From Lindgomyces ingoldianus (taxonomy: Eukaryota; Ascomycota; Dothideomycetes; Pleosporales; Lindgomycetaceae), in NCBI RefSeq assembly GCF_010093535.1, contig NW_022985168.1:567429-631428 (forward strand): a stretch of 64,000 nucleotides of DNA. Reading direction: 5' to 3'. Every line of letters begins with the position of its first letter. Position 1 is the first letter of the stretch. A model generated the notes under the pieces. It was not told where the DNA came from. It saw only the letters and a program-made list of their open reading frames with translations, and made no database searches. A program made the translations under genes and the position numbers. Positions 47,232-59,604 of the stretch are shown piece by piece.

Positions 47232-50200
47232 CCAGATAGATTGCTATGTGGATCCCGCTACGGGAACGCGACGGTACATCACTAGTACTCATCTTGTAAG
47301 AAGGCTAGCCTAGCAGATATGTCTCGGATCCTGACAACACATTAGTGCATCTTGGCGATCTATGCTTCAATAAATACCAATACTACATCCGGACCTTCAC
47401 TTCCTGCTAGAGGAAGGGGGGCCCGCCACCTTCGCCTCCAGAGCAAAAGCAGACTCCAAAAATCGTAAGGCAGACATATCTGTACGAGGTGCCTACTTAC
47501 TCAACAAAAGAGCCTCCTTGCGCTCATTCTGGAACTGTAGATTCCTCAAGGCCGTTCAAGGCTGGAAAGGATGGCAGACTACTTTCCACTCTCTGCTTCA
47601 AGAAAAAGAGTCACACCCGGCTTTGTCTGTTACCATCGCAAGATAACAAGCCAAAAACAAATTCCGGAGAGCAAGAATCCCCGACGCGGTCTGGACCAGG
47701 ACCATCCACTCTATCTATGCCATTCTTGTGAGGGTATTAGCTAGGGAAGATGTCTTGTCCCTCTCTACCCAGAGGACAAAGTGCGGACTCTTGCTGAGGT
47801 TCTTTCATCTCGGAACTCGGTTACTGAAGAGTGTCCCCCAGGGACAATTATGTGAAGACCTAAACGAAATTCTGCACGTAAGTGCCTAATCTAGCATAGT
47901 ATATTCTCACCAACACGGAACATAACTAGAATAACGTTGATGAGTTAAATCTCTTGGAAGAATTACAAAGAATGTCAGTAAAATCCAAGCTCTCCCCAAA
48001 ATAACCTTCCTACCACGTTCCACGTTGGTTAGGAAGATGCACTTGAGCTGTATGCCAAGCCAGTGGGAGTGTATCTGGTCATCACCAACCCCGAGAATCT
48101 GACCTAAGACATCTCCGAAAGATATATTGCAGCTCGCGAACAAGAATTGTGGAGTTCTTTATGCTTGTTTTTACTCTGAGGAGAGCTCTTTCCCGTTAAA
48201 GAGACCGGAATGAAATGTTGTGTAGTATATATGCTAAGAGGAAAATGAAAGGCTGCCGTGGATATCCATTTCGTTGTAGTTGTAGTTGTATTTATAAGTA
48301 GGTAATTCAGAGCACCCAAACCAGGACTTAACCATAGTATCAATGTGCACTGCAATCCCGAGCACCACCGAAATTTGTTCTAGTCCCTCTAGGGCAATCT
48401 TCGTGTTTCGATTCGATTAGTTTGAAAATTGACGAATGATTCGCGCAACAATTTCTAGCTTAATACCACCATTTTATGCTCTCCCGCCCTACACTGCAAT
48501 ATTTAACCTCCGCAACGCTTCATCGCCTCCATTTAAATTAACTCGTGGTTTTGACAGCCAACGTCTTAAGTGGATCACTGCGATATTGAAGGTTGCGGAC
48601 GGGTGGAAACATTCAGTGTAGGAACAGTAGAAATGGACACTCGTTTAGGGAAAAAGTCGTCTTTGATTGTTTCAGGGCTTTGGCCATTGCCAACCAGAAG
48701 CGAGCATCCGCTACCATAGGAATGCACCATATGAAAGTTCTGATCGCAGCAACAATTCTACGTTGACAGTCTTATGGGCTAGATGAAGTGGTGCAGGAGG
48801 TATAAGCTATGTCAGAGCTGTTGGATAGAGGGCATATAGAAGAGAGGGGTCAATTATGCAGTAAGAGCTAACTAGGTATATGGAGCGATTGTGTAAGGTT
48901 GGAGGAGCTCGATGAAGCTCCGAGGTGGATATATAACATACAAAGATACGCTAGTCCTAACTAGGTCGCTGGCGGAGCTTAAGGGCCCCCACATTCAGAT
49001 GTGGCGTAACGTCACGTGTGATATATTTTGGATATGGTAACTTAAACCGTAAAAGCTAGCGTTGTCGTGATGAATCCTGAGTCAGGATGTTTCCTGAATC
49101 TTCCGTCTTTAGGCAACTCTCAAGTCTCGGTCGATGACGTAAGTGGGGGGTATACAAGGGTAATATCGTAGAAGTTGGGGGCATTTTAGTCATACACTAT
49201 CAATCTGTCTTAGATAGCCTCCGTATCTGGTTCCTATAGTTGCCCACAACAACTTCTCAGCTGCAGTCTTGGAGGTAAGATCCCGTTCAAAATTTTACTC
49301 CACAATGAGAGATCATCGTTGGCCACCGACGGAGGCTGGCAGAGGCGGAAGCAGTTATAATTTTCGACATGGTAGTCTTCTATTGATAGCGGAAGTAAAT
49401 CGCAACAATGGCGGCTTAAATAACGAGTGACAATACACGATAGATCCTGAAAGGTACTTAGCCTAAGAAGATGGGCCTAGCGCACACACTGGTAACCGGC
49501 CCCTCTTTTCCGCATTTCCATAAACTTCCATAAACAGAGGCGTCCGCTTCCCTACCCACGCCTTCATTAGTGCAGCTATGCAGGGATTCCTTACTCCTTA
49601 TTAAATGCGATCTGGTTTTCATGTTAGTTTTTAGATGCTATTCGTATTTTGGGCCACAAGGTCCCATGCGTGTGTGTGAAGAGGTTAAGAGCGAGGTTGC
49701 GTGTAATATGACCTTTGTCGGGTTTGAAGCATGGATATTTGGTGGAAGTTGTGGGTTTGCCACTGCAAACCTCTAGATATGCAGTTCGGAGAGAAACGAC
49801 AACTAAATGAAGATATTGAGAAGCGAATGACTGAAGATTTCTCGGACAAAAAAGATAATCGGATATGAGCATAAACAAGAGCGGAAGACAGCAAATTTTA
49901 GCGTCCCAAGAAGGAGAATGCGGAGGAGGGGTGAGCGAAAGGACAAGAGGAGTGAAAGGGAAGCCGGGGCAGTGTAGACAGTAAAGGATTATTTATGGAC
50001 CAGAACGGGTAGGCTGGGTGGAGATGTCGAAATCGCCAATCGTAAGTCGCATGGTAGACGCCGAGTGTCGTCAGCCCTGAGGAGGTATGAACATCAGTTT
50101 GCCACGTGGCCCTCCTGCCGGACCCAGTCAATAGCTGGAGAGCGCAGCTCAACGCCAAAGGAGGTTTTCTGCGATCTAGTACAGAGCAGGGCAGAGACAG

Positions 50201-52254
50201 GGATGTCGAGACAAAGAGGAGCGATTCTGTAGCTGTTTAATTAACCGTTATCGCTTATTATTGGGATTGGCTGAAGGACCAAAGGAAATCTCTCCGCTCT
50301 GTGTTTACAACTTTGAAGTTGGTTGGCGAGAGAGTGGCCGAGTGATGCTGCACTACGTTACTAGTTAGGAAGATGTGTAACCCCGGCGCTGATTTGCAAT
50401 CGACTTGCCATCCCGAATCATCGCCTGACTCAGATCGTAAAATATCCCCTGGCTTGAAGCTCGAACTCATGGTCATAGCTTTCCAGAAGTGCTTAAGAGC
50501 CGGCACATTGATGTAGAGTGGTGAAAGAGAGCTGGTTCAGAAAGCCGCAGGCAAGATACGGCTAAAAAGAAGGGTCATAGATGGTCGAAAGCCTCTCCCA
50601 GATGCGACTGCGCATCCCGAAACTAGTGCCATGACGAGCTCTCGGCCACTAGTCCTAGTCCGATCATCCGGTGGGGCTACTGCCAAATAGGAGGCTTTAA
50701 ATCAACTTCATGCCGTTTCTCTCAATCTTACAACCACCTTACAACCGTCTCTTTGTCCATGCTCTTCTTCGAATCAACTTCCCCAAGCGACCCTCCGCAT
50801 CAATGAAAGAACGATCACGCCTCTGCGCCGTATACAGACGTCTTCAGAACCCCTGACTCGTCAATGGACCATCACCAGTCTATAGCTATAGGGTAAGAAG
50901 AAGCACAGCTTTAACGTATATTGGGAGGAAATAATAATAATAGTAATAAATAATAATATAAATAAGAAGAAGAAGAAGAAGAAGAAGAAGAAAACAGATG
51001 GCAGGGCAGTAAGATGGATGGAAAAGATGTATGATGGGTCGGAAAACTAAATGATTACGTAAGGTAATTCGATGACAAGGGAGTGAGGCAAGCGACTTGG
51101 AAAAACGATGGTCCACTCCTTGAAGCTGGAGGCCATAAGCGGTCATGATGTGGATGTTCCATTAGTATACAGCATCTCTTGGACCAAATTCCATTGTATA
51201 CGAATGCTAATCGAGGTGTCGCACAGCTTCAAATATCGTCAACGGTGTTCGGCAGAGCGATGAAAGCAACATATTTAGCTCTCTCCATGGATACATTTGC
51301 AGCTAGCGAAAGGCGAAAGGCTAGCCATTTCACAGCACTCCTGAGTCTGCAATCTCAGTATGCAATATTTTAAGACCCAGAAGATTGCGGCTCTGCGGAC
51401 CCAACAACGGGGCTATCTCATATTACGAGCTGACTCTGTCTCTTTTCTTGGCCCGATCCTGGAGGACACCTGGCTGCCCCCGCCTCACTCTTCTGCCCCT
51501 CCGCATTCGAATCCTTTGCCTTTCACAAGAATCCTCGCAAACCTCCTGCATGAAGACGCTAGCCGAAATCGTCCACTTCAGTGTTCAATTCACCCGTATC
51601 GCCAATTCTCAATGGATTTCTGCAGTCGCTCAAGCCTTGGATTGCGATGGCTTTCGAAGCGGTGAGTGATGCAAAGGACACATCCCTGTAGTTTCATATA
51701 CATATGTGCTGCCTAGTGTGTATTCGGAATGGTTAGGGAGCCTTTGAACTCGGGATACGCTGCCACCTTCCCTTGCCCTCCGCAGAGAAATTTTCTTGGA
51801 GACTCATGACTGCTGCACAACTAATTAGACAGCGAATGCGCTTCGTGCCCGTCATTCTAACTAGAAACAAACACATATTCTGCGTCAGTCAGGCTTTACG
51901 TCACAAGGCATTGAAGCTCTATATAGTTTAACTCCAAGTAGGAAACATATAATCATTATCGTCGTTATGAAAAGAAATCCCAGGAAAGTCCGAACTTCAG
52001 GCCTAGTTGGGTGGAAGTTGTACACCTGCTATATACTCTTTTGTCCTGTGGGTCTTAATGAAAATCTCAGAACATTCGTTATGCTCAAACACCACAAATT
52101 CCGGCCCGCGTAAGGTTAATGAAGGTTAAGTAAAAGTAACATAATCCGCAAAAAATAAGTGCCCCATCCTATTGGTTTGGAACAGTGGTCTCTGGGCACA
52201 TGGAAAAGAATGAAATAACAGGATGAAGAGGGGTTGGTCATGGAGCTCACTCAT
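47232..52254. other. 5-kb region without a supported gene
   Basis: Composition returns to normal genomic DNA at once. Open frames up to about 100 codons occur on both strands (47489-47731 plus, 50258-50506 minus, 51360-51669 plus) but have no domain, signal peptide or clear splice partner. A microsatellite lies at 50931-50994. A sequence related to the MITE-like end occurs near 48490. Confidence 0.45.
50931..50994. repeat. Microsatellite: (ATA/TAA)n followed by (GAA)n
   Basis: ATAATAATAATAGTAATAAATAAT-type repeats grade into about nine GAA triplets. Noncoding. Confidence 0.9.
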
Positions 52255-53467
52255 CTAGAGTGACGAGGAATTTTTGGTATGAAATCTCTTCAAGTGTAGC
52301 TTGACTGCATCTGAGCGACGAAACCTCACTTTGCAGATTTGGCACTGGAGTTTAGGGTCTCTCTTGTTAGGATCGCCGTGGGAGGTATGGGTATGTCTCA
52401 ATAGACTATTGCGAGCGGAATATCCCGTAAACTTGGTGAGACAAATGGTGCACCACAACACCTTGTGGGAAGTATCGCTGGAGGATTGGGGGGGGGGGCT
52501 GGGGTCTGGAAAAGTGTTGGGTGCGGTTGCGTATTGGCTTGAAGGTGTCTGGATTTGCGTCAATGCAGGTTAAAGACGAACGAGCTCACCCTTCTTGAGG
52601 ACATAGCGGCATCGTAGATTCTCCAGGGCCTCCCATAAACCAAACAGCGATCGAATTTGATAAGGGTGAATTCTGTTGCCCCATATGGACTTGCTCATGT
52701 CCATTTGTGGGCTCAGGATACACTGGTATCGTCCGGGATTCAGAACCACCAGTCGAATATAAGAGTTTGGGCATATTTAAGGCTTCTTCTGGGAGATAGA
52801 GTGCACCCACGGAATTCTGAGAGGAGGAACTAATGCTTGCGAAAGTAGCCATGTTGCTCACATACGGTCCCCAAGAATTTTGGGATAGCCCCCCTAACGA
52901 AGAAGTAGGATATAGCTCCGAACCCGTACGGTTTGAGCTAGACATTGTTGCGCAGTCGTTAGAAAGTGAACAGTCAACGTAGGATTCGGGGTCGCTGCAT
53001 ATTGGGTTTTCGAGCCATTGATCATGAGACATTGCTTCAAGACAGGACTGGGACTCCCCCTGAAACTCGTTGGGCTGGTGACAGTTGAAAGGCCTGGAGG
53101 TACCCGGATTCTCGAAGTATATGGAAGCAAGTGGGCGCGACGGTGGAGTGTGCAATATCTCTCTGTGTGAACCTGCTTGCAGAGGGACCCTTGAGGGAGA
53201 ATGAAGACACAAAAATTGGGAATGTCTGTGACAGCGAGTGGGATAGTCTGTGGCCAGCGTGCAATGACTATTTGTCGACAACTTGGAAGATTCTTTGCTG
53301 GGGTCTAAACCCTGTTCCCAGTGTCTTTGCAAACAAACACCAACCCTCAAAGACCCCAGGCGCGGTACTGAGGACAGTATAGGACCGCTGAAGGAGCGAG
53401 CTGGTGCGAAGTACGACCAAATTTTGTGACTTTTGCGGGCAGCGTTGTTGAGGCTTCCGCTAAGCAT
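52255..53467 (-). CDS. Putative C2H2 zinc-finger protein (about 386 aa)
   Basis: Tentative model: exon 53467-52590 joined to exon 52537-52255 by a 52-nt intron (donor GTGAGC, acceptor TTCAAG). Later CAG acceptors also fit the frame. The C-terminal exon has two C2H2 fingers: CTIC...H-x4-H with a longer loop, then CQICKVRF...H-x4-H. The larger N-terminal exon is Ser/Pro/Asn-rich and unrecognised. The final layout, two fingers at the very C-terminus after a disordered region, suits small fungal DNA-binding regulators. The first ATG in frame is at 53467; an upstream exon is possible. Only the zinc-finger exon is certain. Confidence 0.55.
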
Positions 53468-53506
53468 CCCGTTAGCATCGAAGAATGAAGATATTAGACT
53501 GCTCAC

Positions 53507-55945
53507 TTTGCTGTAGACAAGTGCCGATGAGAAGAGATTGGTACCCCTAGCATCGTAGCTATGCTGCAGACTCCCTGATTTTATGCTCTGGAGGTAGACG
53601 GACGATTACGCTAGAGGCTTTGGAGGATGTCAATAGTGGGCATTTATTATGGAATTATGCTGGAGGATGGGGAAAGGAGGCTACCGTCTTAACCAACACA
53701 ATTCTCGTCATTCCAATTTTAGGGGGTTACTCTCTTAAGTCATCTCCAGTCGGTGTCCAGGCGGGGGTGGTGGGTGGGAAATGGCAATGACCATTACACA
53801 ACCTCACGCAGCTCGCCACGCTGATTCCATGAAGGTAGTTAATCCCATAAAGCCTTCATGCAGATGCCTCTTCTTCGCTGGCACCACTAGTCATCTACGA
53901 TAGGCGTTGTGGACGTGGAGCGGACATGGACAAGATGCTTTCAATCCCCGCGTCAAGATGGAGGAATTGACTGTGGCAGCTGACCCGCGCACAAAAGTTC
54001 GACGTTGGGATGTAATGCGCTAAATGAAACCAATTGATGCTAAAATATCCATCCTCCAATTCCTCTATGCAGACTTCTAGCAGGGTGTCATCGCTAACAA
54101 CCAGTAACTGGAAGCAGCATTGATGAAATTACCAACAAGAGACGCCAGCAATATTTTCTTGCCCGATATTCGGGATAGCCTCCAGGCTGCGTTCTTATCA
54201 TGCGCAGGAGCGACTGAAGATTCGCATGTCGGAGTCTTCATTCACCGACAGAGCATCGGCTATCGAAGTTTACGAGGGCTGAGACATGCGTTGGTTTGAT
54301 GCCACGGTCGAAGGCCTGAACCGTTAGATCAAGGTATGGCCCATGTTCTGATGGCAAGAGACTCCTAGGCGGTTCCGTACTCTAGGGCTACGACGGGTCA
54401 TAACTACTAGAACTGATGGCGGGTAAAGCAACTACCTGAAAAGTCAAATGAAAGTGATCTTCTATCACCGTTACCCAAAGAATATATTCTATGGAAGGAA
54501 GAGAACTTACTTTCACAATTAGTGGCATCAGTTCGCCGTGCTCTGAGGGGCATACAATGTATAGCAAGGCTGTTGTAACCGGAAATGGCGCCATTGAAGG
54601 AACATTGGTCTTGCAAGCAAGCTTACTTAGAAAGCCGCAGAGGGACGGGGAGGTAAATGGAGAGTACGCAAAATATTTGAAAATTCGTCAGGTTGGACGA
54701 GAAGAGTGAGGTTGGGCTGAGTGTTTATGGATTTCTCTCACGGAGTCCATACGCTTACGCTCAAGAAACACAGGAAGTGGCTGTAATCCTTTCCGTAAGG
54801 ATTTCAGAAACCGCCTAGGCATCGTTCTTTCACCGGTACGGATCCAGAATAATACTGCTCGAAGCGCAGAGTACTTGAAGGTCCATAACCGATGGAATTA
54901 GTTGTGTGAGAGGGCGGCCACGGGAGGAATGCTTCAGAGCTTCACGAAACCTGTCTCTATCACTTTGATCAGGAAATTTCATTTCTGGATATATTGAAGA
55001 CTATAGCGCGTTCTCGTGCTGCTTTTCAAGGCATCTGTTAATGATACCGGTCAGTTCCGCATGGCACGGCTTAACAGGCACCTTGCCTCGTGGCGGAACT
55101 GCACGGCTCTGGGCTAGACGGGGGTGGCCTCATGGCCTGCTTTAGGCTGCTACTAGCAAAGGTGTATCATGCTTTATTCCGAACACAAAGATGAAAGAGT
55201 TCTCGAGCCTAAGAGAGTGGGACCTTAATAATCCCCTGTTCCTCTCCGACTGTAACTGTCTTGAAGCGGCGAATAGTAGGACTACTGCCAGATGTTAGGT
55301 AACTTTTGGCCCCATCATTAGGACATCAAAAGAGGCCTGAACGGACTCACGCTATGAGATACCTGAGTACTGAAAAAAAAACACGTGTAAAGTGGGGATC
55401 TCGAGCTCCCCGGAGGACGTAGAGGTGGCCACTGGAGGCTTAACATCCTCAGCATGCAACCGACGTGGCTTCCGGTCGAAGGTCTCCCAGTTTAAGCGTT
55501 GACGAATATCTTAAGCGAGCTGCCAAACCCTGCTCACTCATCGTCCTCCAACGTCCGCCAAGGCTCAAGGACGTGATGAAGGAGTGTTGTGCATGTTGGG
55601 TATTTTCTCACCATATACACCGCCGCGCGACAACTATGCATGTGAGGGGTTTCAAATCGATGGTGAAGGATACACGAGGCAGTGGAGGAATTGCACTGCA
55701 ATTCTTTGTCTTAGATAGAAGACAATTCATGAGAGTTGTTTTTAGCATGTGTTGCGGAACTACAAGACCGCGAAAATAACATTGCGACAGACCTAATTCG
55801 AATTGGACCCTAGCCCTCTACACTACTGCAGCAGAGTACTTCATAGAATATTATCGAAGACCGAGCTTTGCAGCAATTTCATGATCAAACTAAAGCCCTC
55901 AAAAGCGTCTGACTCGTAGTCAGGTCCAATGGTTCTCGTGAAAAT
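53507..55945. other. Intergenic region, no gene supported
   Basis: Scattered open frames under 105 codons (for example plus 54491-54709 and 55465-55779) show no motif and have equally long frames on the other strand. Confidence 0.45.
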
Positions 55946-58900
55946 TCATCGCCGATCATGTAATTTTTCATGCCTGGTGCAATCGTTTTTTCGAGTGAAG
56001 GCTTTCCCGCATTCTGAGCACGCATGTGGTCGTTCTCCCAGATGACTTCTAATATGATCCCTAAGGTGAAGGCTGCGAGTAAACATTTTACCACATATAT
56101 GGCAATGCCGGGTCTTTTTTGCGGTCGAAGGAATCAAAGACTTGAACCTATTTGCAAGTTCGCTCATTTCAGGGTGGAATGCCAGCCTATGTCTATCGTG
56201 TAGTTAGCATTAGCAAAAGAAGATCGAAATGGCTGAATGTTATCCTTACTTATCAAGATCATTTTTGTTAGAGAACCCGCATTCGGTCGCAAAACACTGG
56301 CTTGCGGTACATTGGAAGGGTCTGTCATGAACATTAACATGCCTTTTGCGAGACTCTAAGTCTTTAAACCCTTCTGAGAAATATCTACAAGTTACTTTCG
56401 GACACTTGAAGATCTTCTCATCGTCGTAGAACTGGCGGAAGATTGCGAGTTCAGAAGCGGAAAGCTTAGGAGGGAGCCCTTCCAGAATTTCTCGATTGCG
56501 TTCAAGGGCTTTGCTCAGACTTTGGATGCTGACAACATGTCTGGCCTTAAATCCCTTTTCTTGGAATTTGAAAATATGGCTTGCTACTGCGGCTAAGGTA
56601 TTAAAAAATATCTCGCGCTGAAAGACTTTGCACTTTTCTTCACATTGCGGAAGTATATTGTCGTGCCAGGCTTCCTCATCATATCTCATGGTGAAGTCCT
56701 CGAGAGCAACGGCAATTTCCGAAAGTCGCGTAGGAACATCATTACCTTTGGTGAGCAAATCATTTCCACTGTGAATGAAGGCATTGACGTGGTGGAACCA
56801 TTTGGCTACGGCATAGTCTTGGAATGCGAGGTGCCCTTGCAGGATGGCCTGGTGGAGGGTGAAGTTGTCTATGCCTTGGTCGTCCTGGAAGCACGGAAAA
56901 GTGAGATATTGAAGGCACAGAGCGGCGAGCTCGCATTCCACGGACGGCTCATGAATTTCTCTCGTACACTGAGTAATATATCTAAGCATAATCATAAGTA
57001 AGGTGCGCTGGTTAGGCAAGTTGGAGCCTTACAGCTTCGCTGTGCTATGCACCAAATGAACTCGATCTCCGGTGCGCTGCACAAGAGAGCCGCATATATC
57101 GTGAATGTGGACTCGCAATCTCCGATCGTCGTACTCAATTGTTTGAGCATCAAAGTCTATGGACAAAGCCACTTGAATTTCTTTCCACGTCAACTGGCGC
57201 TTTGCGCAGACCATCCAACCAAGAAGTTTCTTAGCCACATTCCATTCGGCTTCGCTGGATGTTCGCTTGATGCGGCTCACAATCCGCTCGTAGCTAAGAT
57301 TCATCAGCCCGACGGCTATGAAACTAAATGTAGACAAGGAAGCGTAAAAACTTCAAAAGACTACATATTTTCGGCTCAGGAGCTCAAAACTGTGGTAAAG
57401 ACATCGCGGAAGACTTACGCTTCTTCAAGTCCATTAGGAAATCTCTCCAATTGAGTCTCATCAAGGAACTCCAGCTTTGTAGGCTGCTTGAGAAGGTTGG
57501 ACATGACCAGTTCTGCATATAGAAACATACCTGTATAGAAAAGTGATTAGCTAGCAGAGGCCGCGCCTAGCAGCCCTTGAATACGTACCATGTGCTCGGG
57601 AAATAGTAAGTTCTCGGATATAATGAGCTAGTTCTTCCTCAAGAGAATACTTCACCTTAACCTGACTCGCAAGATTGCTGACATAGATTCGGATATCCCT
57701 TTCGTTATCCGTTGAAGTTAGGCTTATAATCTTTGGGACGACTTTGGAGTTTAACGAACGGTGAAGTGCCTTTTTTATATCAGCATAGTCTTGGCTGACA
57801 AACAGAATCCGTAGTCTCCCAGGATCCTCGGAATCGCATTGGGTCACCAATTGGACGAAGAATTCCAGAATCTGCTTTCTTTCGGGACCTTCGCATTCGT
57901 CTAGACCGTCGACGATAATGTATTGTTTCGGGATGGTGAGACAAAAGTCCTCCAGGAGCTTTTTCGCCGAACCGAGAGAGCGCAAGGATGGCTCTCCACT
58001 TGAAGATGATCGTGTGTGACAGTGAGGCATCAAGTCAGGAAACTGGTCCAAGAGTTGGTCTAAAAGCCCTTTGAAAACGCCCACGGCCGAACTATTCCCC
58101 CCTCCGTCGCAATTACAGTAGAAATAAGAGGTCAGCACGGGTTTTCTCCGCTTGCATTCCTCGATGATAACAGATGCGAGGATAGTCTTGCCTACTCCAT
58201 TATCAGCGCAGCTTAGGTAGGATACTTGCCGCCGTGTTACATACCAGCGCCTGGCATTCCTGTCATCCAAGCTAGCGGAGTTGTTGGGACTTCGGCGTCC
58301 ATCCAGTTCTTGATATATTCATTTCTGAGGATCCAAAGCCCTGTTGTAGGATACGAGCTCCTGACCTCACAGAACTTCTCATGGTCCAGCTTGGCCTGCG
58401 AGCCTGCTGCTATCCATTCCTTAACCGCTTTTGTTTTTTTGTTCTGCTCTTCTGCTACCAAAAGATCTAATTTAGTATTCATTTCTTCGATGTCTTCTTG
58501 GTACTGGCGGAAGTGAATTAGGTGCGCACGTGTTTCAATTAGCCGCTTGTGTCGGCCAAGGCTCTTCAAAATGCCATTGAACTTTGTTCCGAAGTCGTTC
58601 CACATAGATCGAAAGAATCTTTTCCATACTTCAGGTTCAACGTATTAGTAGAAGTGTCAACAGCTCTGGGGGAATATCACCTTTTCCCGTGAAGAATCGT
58701 AATGCATGTTGATGAAATTCCAGGATATCCATATATATTAGCTCCAGGGCCTGCAGCATGTATGGGTTTTGACGGAATAAGCTCTCATACTCCGACAATA
58801 GTGGAAGGCATTCGCCAATCTGTTCGTAGGCATCTAGCAACGTATCGAATGAGTCGGCAAGGGTGCTTGCAGTCTAGTGCTACAAGTTTAGAAAATATTT

Positions 58901-59262
58901 AATTGGTCCACGAAACGGGAACACACCAGGAGCAAGAACTTTATGGGCCCCCAAATGAAGGCAACTGTGCGGGAGACGTTCAAAAAGACCTCAATAACCT
59001 TGCCGAATTGGTTCAGTGCTTCGAGACATGATTGAAGTCGCGACAAGTTCATCATATTCTTTAGGCCTTCTTGTTCATGTTGAATACGGATGACCTCATG
59101 ACAGAGGTTTTCGTAAGTCGAATTCTCGAATTCCGTGAGTTGCTGACCTGAGAGCCGCGATCGAAATTTCGTAAGTGCTGCTTTGAAGGGGTCTGCCGTA
59201 GATCGCGGGTTGACAGCAGTGGAAGCGCGCGATAATGACGATATCTCATCGTTGGTCGCCAT
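55946..59262 (-). CDS. NACHT (STAND/NLR-like) protein with C-terminal C2H2 zinc fingers, 955 aa
   Basis: Eight exons: 59262-58927, 58873-58681, 58628-58245, 58191-57589, 57530-57419, 57293-57033, 56981-56250, 56192-55946. Introns are 51-125 nt and every junction keeps the frame. Residues 1-290: helical region of the DUF7708 type (IWGPIKFLLL / TASTLADSFDTLLDAYEQIGE), usual before NACHT in fungal NLR-like proteins. Residues 300-307: Walker A GMPGAGKT, split by an intron inside the glycine codon. Residues 396-404: Walker B IIVDGLDEC. Then come a winged-helix-like segment (LGWMVCAKRQLTWKEIQ..LS) and HSTAK. The C-terminus has four C2H2-like fingers (about 822-880, 904-924, 932-952) instead of ankyrin, WD or TPR repeats. 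Family role: ligand-triggered signalling NTPase in fungal non-self recognition; the zinc fingers as sensor or effector are inference. The frame is intact. The acceptor of the sixth exon could also be 57324. Confidence 0.88.
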
Positions 59263-59604
59263 TTATTTGTCTTTTACAGGAGGAATCGAAGAAAGTAGGC
59301 GACATGATGGGGAGGAGAGAGATGTGCAGGAAGGCTGAGGATCGGACCGGTGAGCACGGTGGCTTATGCAAAGTGGCTCAGCCTTGTCACAGCCAATGGG
59401 GACTTGCATCGTGGCGCTCGAGGCAGAAAGCGCGGCTTTTTCAGGCAGAGGACGGGAGTCAAAATGGCTTCTGAGGCCTTCCGTGGATCTAAAAGACTGC
59501 TAGAGGATTTGTGATGTCCCTTGGAGGTCGATTTAACCTCAACTAAGTCAACATTGCCAAGACGCTAGTATCGGACGGACCAGAATGGTCTAGGTCGACC
59601 CGTT
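59263..59604. promoter_or_regulatory. 342-bp bidirectional promoter between the NACHT and SNF2/RING genes
   Basis: The two start codons face away from each other with only 342 bp between them, so both 5' untranslated regions and promoters must share it. I saw no clear TATA box. No specific operator was identified. Confidence 0.6.
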
